Source: Phaeodactylibacter xiamenensis (GTDB taxonomy: Bacteria; Bacteroidota; Bacteroidia; Chitinophagales; Saprospiraceae). From it: a DNA stretch of 64,000 nucleotides. A model generated the notes under the pieces. It was not told the DNA's origin and did no database searches. It saw only the letters and a list, made by a program, of their open reading frames with translations. Where the stretch lies: positions 1 to 64,000 of the forward strand of contig NZ_JPOS01000012.1 of NCBI RefSeq assembly GCF_000759025.1, in the 5' to 3' direction. A program made the position numbers and the translations under genes. How positions within the stretch are numbered: position 1 is the first letter of the stretch; each line of letters starts with the position of its first letter. Below are positions 1 through 7,766 of the stretch, one piece after another.

Positions 1-2219
1 GCATTGGCAAACCCGTAGGCTTCGTTGTACACAAAACGGATTTTAGTCGCCCCGTCAGCCAGCAGGCCCACCGCCGTCTGCCCGCCGGTCTTCAGCTCCA
101 TGTTGGAGATAAAGGCTTCGCCCTGACCTACGGAGATTTTGGCATAATTGCCGTATTCCGCCAGGCCTTCCAGCAGCTCCACCGTATTGTCCCCGATGTC
201 CAGGGTCGTATTGTTGCGCAGGCGCAGGAAGCGCTTGCCGATGCCCCGCCCTTCGATGCGGAAAATACCGCCCGTAAGGCTGAGAATATGGCTCTGGAAA
301 AAGTCAAAGAAGCCATTGCCGCTGAAGTCGATGCTGCCCTGTACCTCCAGCTCGCCCTGCACTTCGAGCACAGCACGCCCGAAGGGGTCGTCCCCGTCCC
401 AAAGCTGCACGATAGCGCCCGGCTCCAGTACCAGCTTGCCGCCGTCTTCCACCACGCACTTGGAATCCTGGCTGACGCGCAAAATGCCGCCACTGCCAAT
501 GCGGGCTTCGCCCCCTTTCTCGATGCGGACCTGCCCGCCAAAGCCTGCGCTGAGCAGACCATCAGAAAGTACCTCTGTATAGCCCCCCTCCTGTACGATA
601 AAACGGGAATCTTTATTGATGTACAGCTCGCCCTGGGCTTGAATGGAGACCGTCGCATCTGCTTGCACGTAGACCTGGGCGGTGTTGGTGATGCCGGCGG
701 CGGCGTCCCATTGGCCGAGCTCCATGCGGGCGGTGGGGGCGATGGTGAGGGTGGTGGGGTCGCCCTCGCAGAAGCTGCTGCGGATGAAGACCTCAAAATC
801 ACTGACTTCATCGTTATTGAGATTGGCTGCTATATCCGTAAAGCCGATTCGCCCGGCCCGGTTGACCCAGAGTTGCCCGCCGTTGATGATGTCGGTATCT
901 TCATCGATAATGGGCTCTGTGCGATATACCGGGAAAGGCATAGGAGGGTTGGCGTAATCATAGACCTCCGGGCTGTCCCCGTGGTTGAAGGTACGGTTGT
1001 CGAGCGTGGCAGGGGTTACTGCCCCATTGGAAGCTACGGAGAGCAGCATGCCGGTGTTTTCAGGGCTAAAAGGGTTATCGTGTTCCCCATTTGCATTTTC
1101 TATGTCTGGATCATCGTTGGCCACCATGTAGTCCATGGTCGTTTGTGACAAGGCCAGCACCGCGTTGTTATCATTGATAGGCTGGAAGGGGTCGCTCAGT
1201 GGCCCTGCTAAAGACTGATAGGGCCCCACTTCTAAAGCGCTTATGGTTGGAATAAAGCCAAAATTGGGCTGAAGCAGGCCTGGCAATGCCCCGCCTTCAT
1301 CATCAACCAGAGCGGAACGTCCTGCCGGAGCACTATCGAAAGGCTGGGTGCCCGAAACTCGGACTTTTACGATGTCGAATACTACGGGAATAGTAAACAC
1401 ACGTACAACTGTCACGTTGCGGTAGATAAACTTTGGAGACGAGGGCATATCTGGCAAGGACCAAACATCAAAGTCCAAATATCCACCTGTGCCAAGAAAA
1501 AGATTGCTGGCAATATCAATTGGAAGGCTCCAGCCACTGCCCAAATTAGAAAACTGGGTCAGAAGCTGACCTGAAGTCCCTGCCAGAGAGACAAGTTTAT
1601 CATGCGGATCAAAGCCCTGCCCAATGCCTATCTGAGAGCCAGCGGCTATCGCCAAATGCTCACATTGCTGTAGCTTGCCCAGGCTCGTGAAGTAATCATA
1701 GAAACTCCGGTAGGAGTTATTGAACAGCAGGTCCTCTTCACTATGGTAGGTCAACAATTGACGAACCGAAGGGCGTTTTAGAGTAAAAGCAGCCCCAGAA
1801 AGGTCTGGCACTAACGTGCCTAGTGAGATACTTGCAACGCCCGGGACAACATGCACCTTTAAACCATTCAGGTGATGGACCATATGCTGCAACCCAAGCG
1901 GAATGTTCGCCCCGCGCAGTGGGGAATCCACGCTGACGAACAAACGGGCATCATGGTCTTCCCCATCGCGCTCCATCTCCAGCAGGGCCAGCTTGCCTAC
2001 TACTCCGCCCATGCTTAGGCCAGCAATCACCAATGGCTCATCGGTGACTTTACGGTTATTGATTTCCCGGATGGCTTGCTTGACCACTTGGGCATTTTGC
2101 TCCAGAGGTTTAGTCTCATCGTCAAAGTCCAGGAAAATGAGGTCGTAGCCGTCGTTGAGTAGGTCTTGGATTATGGGGTTCCCAGTTGGTGTTGGAGCCC
2201 CTCTCAACCTTTCGAGCAT
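1..2219 (-). CDS. Secreted lipase-like surface protein, C-terminal part (shifted frame, cut by window edge)
   Basis: This frame stays open from the ATG at 2219 to the window edge and continues beyond it. It begins in the middle of an alpha/beta-hydrolase fold: a strand reading YDLIFLDFDD is followed by the nucleophile elbow GLSMGG, with the Ser codon at 2013-2015. Later parts are Gly/Val-rich with repeated patterns (GGEARIGSGG, EDGGKLVLEPGA) that suggest a beta-helix or beta-sandwich surface region. The part before the elbow is encoded in another frame at 2204-3217, so the two pieces are almost certainly one gene with a frameshift. Proteins of this layout in Bacteroidota are usually exported by T9SS, but any C-terminal sorting domain would lie outside the window. 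Lipase or esterase activity is inferred from the fold only. Confidence 0.75.
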   Translation of the reverse strand, partial: MLERLRGAPTPTGNPIIQDLLNDGYDLIFLDFDDETKPLEQNAQVVKQAIREINNRKVTDEPLVIAGLSMGGVVGKLALLEMERDGEDHDARLFVSVDSPLRGANIPLGLQHMVHHLNGLKVHVVPGVASISLGTLVPDLSGAAFTLKRPSVRQLLTYHSEEDLLFNNSYRSFYDYFTSLGKLQQCEHLAIAAGSQIGIGQGFDPHDKLVSLAGTSGQLLTQFSNLGSGWSLPIDIASNLFLGTGGYLDFDVWSLPDMPSSPKFIYRNVTVVRVFTIPVVFDIVKVRVSGTQPFDSAPAGRSALVDDEGGALPGLLQPNFGFIPTISALEVGPYQSLAGPLSDPFQPINDNNAVLALSQTTMDYMVANDDPDIENANGEHDNPFSPENTGMLLSVASNGAVTPATLDNRTFNHGDSPEVYDYANPPMPFPVYRTEPIIDEDTDIINGGQLWVNRAGRIGFTDIAANLNNDEVSDFEVFIRSSFCEGDPTTLTIAPTARMELGQWDAAAGITNTAQVYVQADATVSIQAQGELYINKDSRFIVQEGGYTEVLSDGLLSAGFGGQVRIEKGGEARIGSGGILRVSQDSKCVVEDGGKLVLEPGAIVQLWDGDDPFGRAVLEVQGELEVQGSIDFSGNGFFDFFQSHILSLTGGIFRIEGRGIGKRFLRLRNNTTLDIGDNTVELLEGLAEYGNYAKISVGQGEAFISNMELKTGGQTAVGLLADGATKIRFVYNEAYGFAN

Positions 2220-3217
2220 AAAATCAAAGCATTATCAATAAAGAAAGGATGCCCATCCACCTTATTATCCTCGATATCCGGATCGAATAAAGTGGGCGTT
2301 TCAAAGCCGCCTATAATTAATAAGGGCCGACGGATGATGTCATCGCAACAGGAGGTTTGAACAAACAGCCGATCGGTTTCATCATCCCAGGCAGGCTCTG
2401 TAGATCCAAGATCAATGGTAAACTCTTCTGCTGCGCAATAATCAACCGGATCAATCGGAGAAACCGGTCCGATATCCGGCACTACCGCCATTTTGCTCCG
2501 GCTGAGCAGTACCTTACCATTGGTCAGCGTTACCCGGGCTTCAAAATCCATTTCGCTGCCCGATGATGCCGTAAAGGTGTATACACTGCCCGGTGCAACA
2601 GCGGTGAACCCCTGCCCCGTATTGATTTCGTACCCCGTTACAAACTGTGCCGGAATATTGGTCGCCACGGTGGGGCTGAATGCATAAACCTGCCCGGCCG
2701 TCAGCGCCTTCTTGCGCCACGGAGCAGCCGCAATGGCAAACTCCCGCTTGTAAGGCGAATCCTGAGGCCCGGAAATATCTACCAGCTGATTATTGGTGAT
2801 ACTGATGAGGTTTTGGCTGACCGCATCCGGTTTAAGTTTATGGTAAGCGTAGAGCAGAATTTGGTAATCGAAGGTATCAGAGCCAGACTCCGCAGGAAGC
2901 GCGGCCGTATCCACCTGCGCATTGGCATTGACGGTGGCACTGAGCAAAGTGGCCTGCACGAGGCGGCAGCGGAGGGGCGTGGAAACGGTGGTGCTGTCCG
3001 GGTCGCCGTTGAAGGCGCTGAGGCGCGTGAAGGGCGTACCGTGATCCTGCAGCAAGCCGGTAGACAACCCACTTAAATTGAGGTTAGCAAAGACCCAGTC
3101 CGGCGTGTAATATCCGGGGGGGGGGGACGTATCTATGGTCTGCTGCGCGCAGAGCGCAGGCGCTGCCAGGATGAATACTCCAAGCAGCAGGTTTCTGAAA
3201 ATAGCGGTTAGTCGCAT
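2204..3217 (-). CDS. Secreted lipase-like surface protein, N-terminal part (frameshifted)
   Basis: This piece starts with a clear signal peptide (MRLTAIFRN, then a hydrophobic core ending ALCAQQ). About 280 residues of beta-rich sequence follow, including an Ig-like stretch (FTASSGSEMDFEARVTL). It ends just after PLLIIGGFETP, which resembles the first core strand and oxyanion region of an alpha/beta hydrolase. Translation then stops at 2204-2206. The rest of the hydrolase core continues in the next frame from about 2231 downward. The shift must lie between 2206 and 2231, because the downstream frame has a stop at 2232-2234. One missing base or two extra bases would explain it. Whether this is a true mutation or a sequence error cannot be told from one sequence. 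Confidence 0.8.
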   Translation of the reverse strand: MRLTAIFRNLLLGVFILAAPALCAQQTIDTSPPPGYYTPDWVFANLNLSGLSTGLLQDHGTPFTRLSAFNGDPDSTTVSTPLRCRLVQATLLSATVNANAQVDTAALPAESGSDTFDYQILLYAYHKLKPDAVSQNLISITNNQLVDISGPQDSPYKREFAIAAAPWRKKALTAGQVYAFSPTVATNIPAQFVTGYEINTGQGFTAVAPGSVYTFTASSGSEMDFEARVTLTNGKVLLSRSKMAVVPDIGPVSPIDPVDYCAAEEFTIDLGSTEPAWDDETDRLFVQTSCCDDIIRRPLLIIGGFETPTLFDPDIEDNKVDGHPFFIDNALILCSKG

Positions 3218-3241
3218 GTGATCAAGATTAAAATAGGTTAA

Positions 3242-3793
3242 TTAATTGGCCCAGTCGTAATCGAAACGGCCATCGGTGATAAAGAGCGTGTCGCCGCATC
3301 CCTCATGCACCAGAGTGCACTGAAAGGTGCCGGAGACAATGAATTCGTCGGTGTCCAAATTGAGTATCTCTACCCAGTTGCTGGCACCTTCTTGTAGTAC
3401 ATATGGATCTGCAACATCTTGACAATCAAGATTAAAATCATCAAAGTGAGCCCTTTTCAAAGGATAAAATCCTGCTGAGTCAACTATAGCGTTTAAGTAT
3501 ATTGAATCATCAAAGCCCTCACAGCTTCGTCTCATCCCAGAAATCTGAAAAATCTTATAATTCGGAGACTAGTTTCCAAGTATACTACTCTGAAGGAACC
3601 CGCCCCCACAGCGCTGCCAGTTCACCCCATTGATTTTGCAGGCGAAGGTGCCCTCGCCGGTCGTGGTGATGGGCGGCAGCTCATCGGGCTGCGCGATGGA
3701 GGCTTCATCGGTTTTAAAGAGTGGCTTGTCGCACCCGCCCCACAGCAGGGGCACGGCGAGCAGCCAGGTGAGGAGTAGGAATTTGTTTTTCAT
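3242..3793 (-). pseudogene. Small lipoprotein gene, copy 1, interrupted by an amber stop
   Basis: This reading frame has exactly the same length (552 bp) as the intact paralogue at 5652-6203 and closely matches it. It has the same lipoprotein signal (MKNKFLLLTW ... WGGCDKP), the same segment TGEGTFACKINGVNWQRCGG and the same C-terminus (TLFITDGRFDYDWAN). The only disabling change is a TAG at 3569-3571, where the paralogue has TGG (Trp in GNWSPNYKIFQ). The frame is otherwise open on both sides. The truncated product would be 74 residues, keeping the lipid anchor but losing the conserved C-terminal beta-rich part. The family resembles small Bacteroidota lipoproteins of unknown function. Readthrough is not supported by anything visible. 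Confidence 0.85.
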
Positions 3794-4495
3794 AGGTGAA
3801 GGTTTTTATGTGTGAAAAAATAGAAATTGACTTGGATCCACCCCCGCCCTACGGGCACCCCGTGTCCCGGCGCTGTAGCAAGTAGCGCTGCCGGAAGCGC
3901 CCAGCGGAGCATAGCACAGACAGAGGATTCAGCTACCGGCTGTCCCAGGCATATCTGTTTAATGCCAATACTAATGGTACTGCTATAGCTCAAGGCTTTA
4001 GCAGGGCGGTTATGTTTTTTGTTCAAGTAAGTGTGGCGGTCACACAGGGAGCGCCGGTTTTTGTTGCTGCGCGCAGTGATTCGTGCAATGGATTGGTAAT
4101 ATACTGCTTAGCCGTGGTAATGTCAAGATAAGGGGGGGAAACATTGTTTTTTTTTGGGGGGCTTGGGTGGGGTTAGGTGGAGCGTTGGTTCTGGCTGGGT
4201 TGTACATGCGACTTCTACGAAGTCGGGCTGGATTGAGTGCCTGAGAGATCAAGATGTGACTTCTACGAAGTCCGGTCAAGATAGAGTTCCTGAGAGGCCA
4301 GGATGCGACTCAACCTGTCTGCGCCGGGTAGACAGGTTCTACGAAGTCGTTTGGTCGTTTTGTCCGGGTTATTAGGCAGGCTCCCCGTTCTTTGAGTAGC
4401 TGAAGGTGTCTGCGCCAGACTCCGGAGGAGGCGCTATAGGTTGTGCTATAAGATTGGGTGCAGAAGATGCGTTGGCAGAGCTTTTCTTCATGGCT
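3794..4495. other. Non-coding stretch rich in palindromes
   Basis: About 700 bp with no convincing gene. It holds the outer part of direct repeat copy 1, several short inverted repeats (for example GTGTGGCGGTCACAC near 4031-4045) and a G-rich run near 4130-4165. Three versions of the GACTTCTACGAAGTC palindrome follow, at 4209-4225, 4258-4272 and, degenerate, near 4333-4349. Open frames through it translate the repeat and look non-coding. It presumably contains the promoter of the broken lipoprotein gene and the 3' end of the nuclease transcript. Confidence 0.6.
4209..4225. repeat. 17-bp palindrome CGACTTCTACGAAGTCG
   Basis: A perfect 7-bp inverted repeat with a 3-nt centre. A second core unit (GACTTCTACGAAGTC) lies at 4258-4272 and a degenerate one near 4333-4349. 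The same 17-mer recurs at 6774-6790 at the outer end of the second repeat copy. The spacing is irregular, so this is not a CRISPR array. It looks like a short dispersed palindromic (REP-like) unit that could form a small RNA hairpin in either direction. Confidence 0.7.
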
Positions 4496-5575
4496 TTATC
4501 CACCCGCCAACTGTACAACAAGCCGGTCCAGCTTTTCCTCATCTTCCGCGCTCAGTGGGATGTTGGCAAGCAAATCCTGACGGACGTACCTGCTCAGTAC
4601 TGCCGAATCCCCTTGCGATTTGACAGACAGGAAGGTAGCAACAACCTCCATGCTCAGCTCTGTGAAGTCTGCTAATTTTTTAGCGGGCCAGTCTGGGAAG
4701 TGCACAGCGGTTTTGAGGAGGTTGAAGATACTATTTTTGTATACCCCCCTGTCCATACCTTTTTCTATGCCCTTTTCCATGCCCTTCTCCAGCCCTTCTT
4801 TTCGGCCTCTCTCCAAAATTTGCTCCAAAGTACTCATGACTTCTGGTTTTATTATGAATGTTGTGTCTTGGATCTGCTTCAGGAACTCTGCTTCCGAACG
4901 CTCTGCCACCCCCAGGATGTAGGTCGTCACTGCGCTGACTTTTTCTTTCCCGTCCGTCCCTTCAAAGATAAGCTGAAGGTATTTGAATATCAAGTGCTGC
5001 CGGTGCCGAAAAGCCATTGACATCAGTACACTGCGGAAGTAGCTCAGGTCAAGCTGCAACAGCGCTGCCGGGCTAAGGCGCGTAGCGTCCTGAAATAGAA
5101 AACGGAAGTTGGGGATATAGGGTTCCAAAGCAGTGTAATGCGGATGCTTCTGAAATAGCTCGCTTAGTGTTTGCGGCATCCATTTTTCCTTGCCGTTATA
5201 AAAAATGAGGGGCAGCACAGGCTCCAGTTCCCTGCTCTGTTTTTTCACCATGCTGGACAGTAGTTCCATAATGTACAGCCCAACCTGCACGGCAACGTAC
5301 TTATCGGGCTTGGACTTATGCTCAAATAGCAAACAGAAATAGAAGTGGTCATCCGCATCTCCCTGAAACCGGCAGCGGTAAATGACGTCCGCCTCGAACC
5401 GCTTCAGGTTGGGGCGCAGACTGACGCTATTTTCCAGCTTCAAGCTTGCAAGATCTGCAATAGCTGCAATTTTAGGATAGAAATGCTGAAGATAAGCTTT
5501 GACCACCTCCGGGTCGCTCATAGCCGACTTGAAGAAGCGGTCATCGGGTTGATGGACATTCAGATTTTGGGGCAT
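4496..5575 (-). CDS. Rpn family (YhgA-like) PD-(D/E)XK nuclease
   Basis: A 359-residue protein of the Rpn/YhgA-like family (putative recombination-promoting nuclease, often labelled transposase). The N-terminal domain starts with DRFFKSAMSDPEVVKAYL. It carries the nuclease signature: Asp63 in EADVIYRCRF, then Glu85 and Lys87 in FCLLFEHKSKPD. After about 250 residues comes the Lys/Glu/Gly repeat typical of the family (EGLEKGMEKGIEKG), then a helical tail. The ATG at 5575 is preferred over a GTG 18 bp upstream because the family usually starts just before the DRFFK motif. Rpn proteins are DNA endonucleases reported to raise RecA-independent recombination. The gene sits alone between two direct-repeat copies of a lipoprotein gene. 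No transposase or terminal repeats typical of an insertion sequence are seen. Confidence 0.88.
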   Translation of the reverse strand: MPQNLNVHQPDDRFFKSAMSDPEVVKAYLQHFYPKIAAIADLASLKLENSVSLRPNLKRFEADVIYRCRFQGDADDHFYFCLLFEHKSKPDKYVAVQVGLYIMELLSSMVKKQSRELEPVLPLIFYNGKEKWMPQTLSELFQKHPHYTALEPYIPNFRFLFQDATRLSPAALLQLDLSYFRSVLMSMAFRHRQHLIFKYLQLIFEGTDGKEKVSAVTTYILGVAERSEAEFLKQIQDTTFIIKPEVMSTLEQILERGRKEGLEKGMEKGIEKGMDRGVYKNSIFNLLKTAVHFPDWPAKKLADFTELSMEVVATFLSVKSQGDSAVLSRYVRQDLLANIPLSAEDEEKLDRLVVQLAGG

Positions 5576-5651
5576 AGTACAGAGATTAAGCACACCCTAA
5601 AGATAAATAGCCTTGTATTAAAACCAAAATAAATTAAACAAATAAATTCTA

Positions 5652-6203
5652 TTAATTAGCCCAGTCGTAGTCGAATCGGCCATCGGTGATAAAGATCGTG
5701 TCGCCACATTCCTCGTGCACCAGGGTACACTGAAAGGTGCCGGAGACAATGAATTCTTTGGTGTCCAGGTTGAGTATTTCTACCCAATTGTCAGCACTAT
5801 CCAATAGACTATAGAAACTAGGCCATCTATCTAAACAGGGGAGATCAGCGTTGAAATAATTTCCACGATGAAGATCATAGCGCCCCAGGCTATCCAAATA
5901 GGCAGAAATAGAAACACTATCATTAAAGCCTTCACAATCTCTAAAAGCTGACAACTGAAAAATCTTATAATTCGGAGACCAGTTTCCAGAGAGGCTGCTG
6001 TCTTTCAGGTTCCCCCCACAGCGCTGCCAGTTCACCCCATTGATTTTGCAGGCGAAGGTGCCCTCGCCGGTGGTGGTGATGGGCGGCAGCTCATCGGGCT
6101 GTGCGATGGAACCTCTGTCGGTTTTAAAGAGTGGCTTATCGCACCCGCCCCACAGCAGAGGTACCGCAAGCAGCCAGGTGAGCAGTAGGAATTTGTTTTT
6201 CAT
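5652..6203 (-). CDS. Small lipoprotein of unknown function, copy 2 (intact)
   Basis: A 183-residue predicted lipoprotein. The signal peptide MKNKFLLLTWLLAVPLLWGGC ends at Cys21, followed by a short Pro/Thr-rich linker (PDELPPITTTGEG). The mature part opens with TFACKINGVNWQRCGG, resembling small Bacteroidota lipoproteins of unknown function whose mature part begins with an ACKINGV-like motif. It ends with FIVSGTFQCTLVHEECGD and FDYDWAN. It is the complete counterpart of the amber-interrupted copy at 3242-3793. The two differ most in the middle third, around residues 75-135, and are near identical at both ends. That pattern suggests diversification of an exposed region. It is probably exported and lipid-anchored in the outer membrane. 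The function is not known. Confidence 0.8.
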   Translation of the reverse strand: MKNKFLLLTWLLAVPLLWGGCDKPLFKTDRGSIAQPDELPPITTTGEGTFACKINGVNWQRCGGNLKDSSLSGNWSPNYKIFQLSAFRDCEGFNDSVSISAYLDSLGRYDLHRGNYFNADLPCLDRWPSFYSLLDSADNWVEILNLDTKEFIVSGTFQCTLVHEECGDTIFITDGRFDYDWAN

Positions 6204-6779
6204 AGGTGAAGGTTTTTATGTGTTAAAAAATAGGAATTGACTTGGATCCACCCCCGCCCTTCGGGCACCCCGTGTCATGGCGCTGTAGCCAGCGGTGCTG
6301 TCGGAAGCGCCCAGCGGGGGATAGTACAGACAGGGGATTCAGCTACCGGCTGTCCCAGGCATATCTGTTTAATGCCAGTACCAATAGTACTGCTATAGCT
6401 CAAGGCTTTAGCAGGGCGGTTATGTTTTTTGTTCAAGTATACGCATTGCAAAGTGGTATGCTATTCCAGGGCATACCGCTTCAAGGCGTATATGCCGCCC
6501 CTCCTGCCTTTAAGGTAGTCAAAGCCTAAAGGCGATGAGACACGGGCAAGCATTGGGTGGGTTTACCTCGGCAAACCACTTAATCGTCGGTATAAGTGTG
6601 GCGGTCACACAGGGAGCGCCTGTTTTTGTTACTGCGCGCAGTGATTTGTGCAATGGATTGGTAATATACGACTTGGCTGTGGTAATGTCAAGGTTGCGGC
6701 GTGAAAACATTGTTGTTTTTTTTGGGCTTGGGTGGGGGTAGGTGGAGCGTTGGTTCTGGCTGGGTTCTACATGCGACTT
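6204..6779. other. Non-coding stretch with hairpins
   Basis: About 575 bp without a gene I can support. It is the non-coding part of repeat copy 2 and carries the extra hairpin-rich segment at 6440-6594. A T/G-rich run at about 6710-6735 corresponds to the similar run of copy 1. Confidence 0.55.
6440..6594. mobile_element. About 155-bp hairpin-rich insertion inside repeat copy 2
   Basis: This segment is absent from the matching place in copy 1 (junction at about 4029/4030). It contains a nested hairpin (TATACGC at 6438-6444 with GCGTATA at 6486-6492, and GGTATGC/GCATACC inside). Two smaller hairpins follow: GCCTTTA at 6506-6512 with TAAAGGC at 6527-6533, and GGTTT/AAACC at 6560-6577. GTATA flanks the segment on both sides. 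It may be a small non-autonomous insertion, or DNA deleted from copy 1. It encodes nothing convincing. Confidence 0.5.
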
Positions 6780-6790
6780 CTACGAAGTCG
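6774..6790. repeat. 17-bp palindrome at the end of repeat copy 2
   Basis: Same CGACTTCTACGAAGTCG unit as at 4209-4225. It overlaps the last four codons of the aspartoacylase-family gene and supplies its TAG stop at 6780-6782. Confidence 0.7.
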
Positions 6791-7766
6791 ATACGATTTT
6801 CGGATTATGGCCCAAATGTACGATCCGGCTACCAGTAGGATTAATAGGGCTGACACTTTTGCCAATAATCACGCCCACTTTATCGCTGCGATAGGTCTTG
6901 GTCAGGGTACCAAAAACCGAGCGGACTTCCGCCAGGGTGTCTCCTGGTGCAACCAGTTGCCCAAGCTTAGGGATGACAGTAAGAATCCCCCCTTCATCCG
7001 TGTACCACCAATTGGATTTGGGGCAGACCACAGTGGTATCCACAGTATGTTCGACCTGCCCTTTGAGCATGCCCAAATCGTGCAGTACATTACGGACGCC
7101 GAGTAGGGCATCTTTGATTACATCATGCTGAAACACATGGGGGTCGCGAAGCTCAAGGGTAATAGCCGGAATACCAAGATTGGCAGCGGCCCCACGAAAA
7201 GTACGGTCATTCGGCAGGTTGTGAAGGATAATTTCCGGATTTTGCAACATGGCCATCCGGGCCGTTTCAGGCTGGCTCATATCCGCACGGATGTACCATG
7301 AATTGATACGGCCGGCACTCGCAGTATGCAAATCGATCAGGTAGTCAAAGTGCCGCAATACCCGCTCTATAAGGCGGTAGATGTAGACCTGGCTCAGGTT
7401 ACCATCAGGATCACCGGGTGCGATGCGGTTGAGGTCTACCCCATCGTTAAACTTACGCTGTTCCAGCATGAGCCCCGGAATATTCATAACGGGCACCCCA
7501 ATTACCGTTCCGGACAACTCGCTGGCATCAAGGGCAGCAAACAAGCGCTGTATGACCGGTATACCATTGAGTTCGTTGCCATGTATAGCGGCGGTCAGCC
7601 CCAACACTGGCCCTTCTTTTTTACCGCGTGCAATCAGTACCGGAAGGCGCACCGGAGCACCTACCCCATCTGTGATCATGGGCAGCCAATACTTCTGAAT
7701 AGTACCTGCAGGCACCTGACCGGGGTCTAATTCAGAAAGGACAGCGTAGGTTGCAGACTGGTACAT
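6780..7766 (-). CDS. Succinylglutamate desuccinylase/aspartoacylase family zinc hydrolase
   Basis: A 328-residue member of the M14-like AstE/AspA family, zinc-dependent enzymes that cleave N-acyl amino acids or related amides. Visible motifs are IHGNE at 61-65 (His62 and Glu65 as zinc ligands), DLNR at 111-114, DLHTAS at 145-150 (His147 as third ligand) and a downstream TLELR with the likely catalytic Glu. The C-terminal beta domain (VAPGDTLAEVRSVFG) is of the kind seen in single-domain bacterial members. The substrate cannot be assigned, and no arginine succinyltransferase genes are nearby. The last residues (IVSTS) and the stop codon fall inside a repeated palindrome, so the C-terminus may have been replaced when the repeat arrived. 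It appears to be a single-gene transcript. Confidence 0.88.
   Translation of the reverse strand: MYQSATYAVLSELDPGQVPAGTIQKYWLPMITDGVGAPVRLPVLIARGKKEGPVLGLTAAIHGNELNGIPVIQRLFAALDASELSGTVIGVPVMNIPGLMLEQRKFNDGVDLNRIAPGDPDGNLSQVYIYRLIERVLRHFDYLIDLHTASAGRINSWYIRADMSQPETARMAMLQNPEIILHNLPNDRTFRGAAANLGIPAITLELRDPHVFQHDVIKDALLGVRNVLHDLGMLKGQVEHTVDTTVVCPKSNWWYTDEGGILTVIPKLGQLVAPGDTLAEVRSVFGTLTKTYRSDKVGVIIGKSVSPINPTGSRIVHLGHNPKIVSTS

Larger units (their letters stand above)
3242..4225. repeat. Direct repeat, copy 1 (about 984 bp)
   Basis: This block covers the broken lipoprotein gene and about 430 bp of DNA upstream of it. It is highly similar, in the same orientation, to 5652-6790. Long runs match, for example the stretch holding GGATCCACCCCCGCCC at about 3835 and 6245, and GGAGCGTTGGTTCTGGCTGGG just before the outer palindrome. 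Similarity stops at the palindrome CGACTTCTACGAAGTCG at 4209-4225. Without the insert in copy 2, the two copies have the same net length. Confidence 0.85.
5652..6790. repeat. Direct repeat, copy 2 (about 984 bp plus a 155-bp insert)
   Basis: This block matches 3242-4225 in order and orientation: intact lipoprotein gene, upstream palindrome-rich DNA and terminal palindrome at 6774-6790. It contains extra DNA from about 6440 to 6594 that copy 1 lacks. The outer end runs into the last codons of the gene at 6780-7766. The repeat pair and the Rpn gene between them span about 3.5 kb. Confidence 0.85.

Noticed and set aside
288-1148. Plus-strand open frame of 286 codons
   Set aside because: It lies opposite the lipase-like gene whose minus-strand frame is open over the whole interval and makes protein-like sense. 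The plus frame has no signal, domain or start context.
2204-2234. Programmed ribosomal frameshift in the lipase-like gene
   Set aside because: No slippery heptamer or downstream pseudoknot is visible around AATGCTTTGATTTTATGC.
3569-3571. Programmed readthrough or amino-acid insertion at TAG
   Set aside because: The paralogue has a plain Trp codon at this place and no recoding hairpin is seen after the TAG. Simple mutation is the better explanation.
4209-4349. Possible CRISPR array
   Set aside because: The repeated 15-17-mers are self-palindromic, unevenly spaced, only three in number and degenerate in the third. No cas genes nearby.
4154-4375. Plus-strand frame with repeated TSTKSG peptides
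   Set aside because: It only translates the palindromic DNA repeat. No start context and no similarity outside the repeat.
4496-5575. Complete insertion sequence around the Rpn gene
   Set aside because: No terminal inverted repeats or target duplication flank the gene closely. The long flanking repeats are direct copies of a chromosomal lipoprotein gene.
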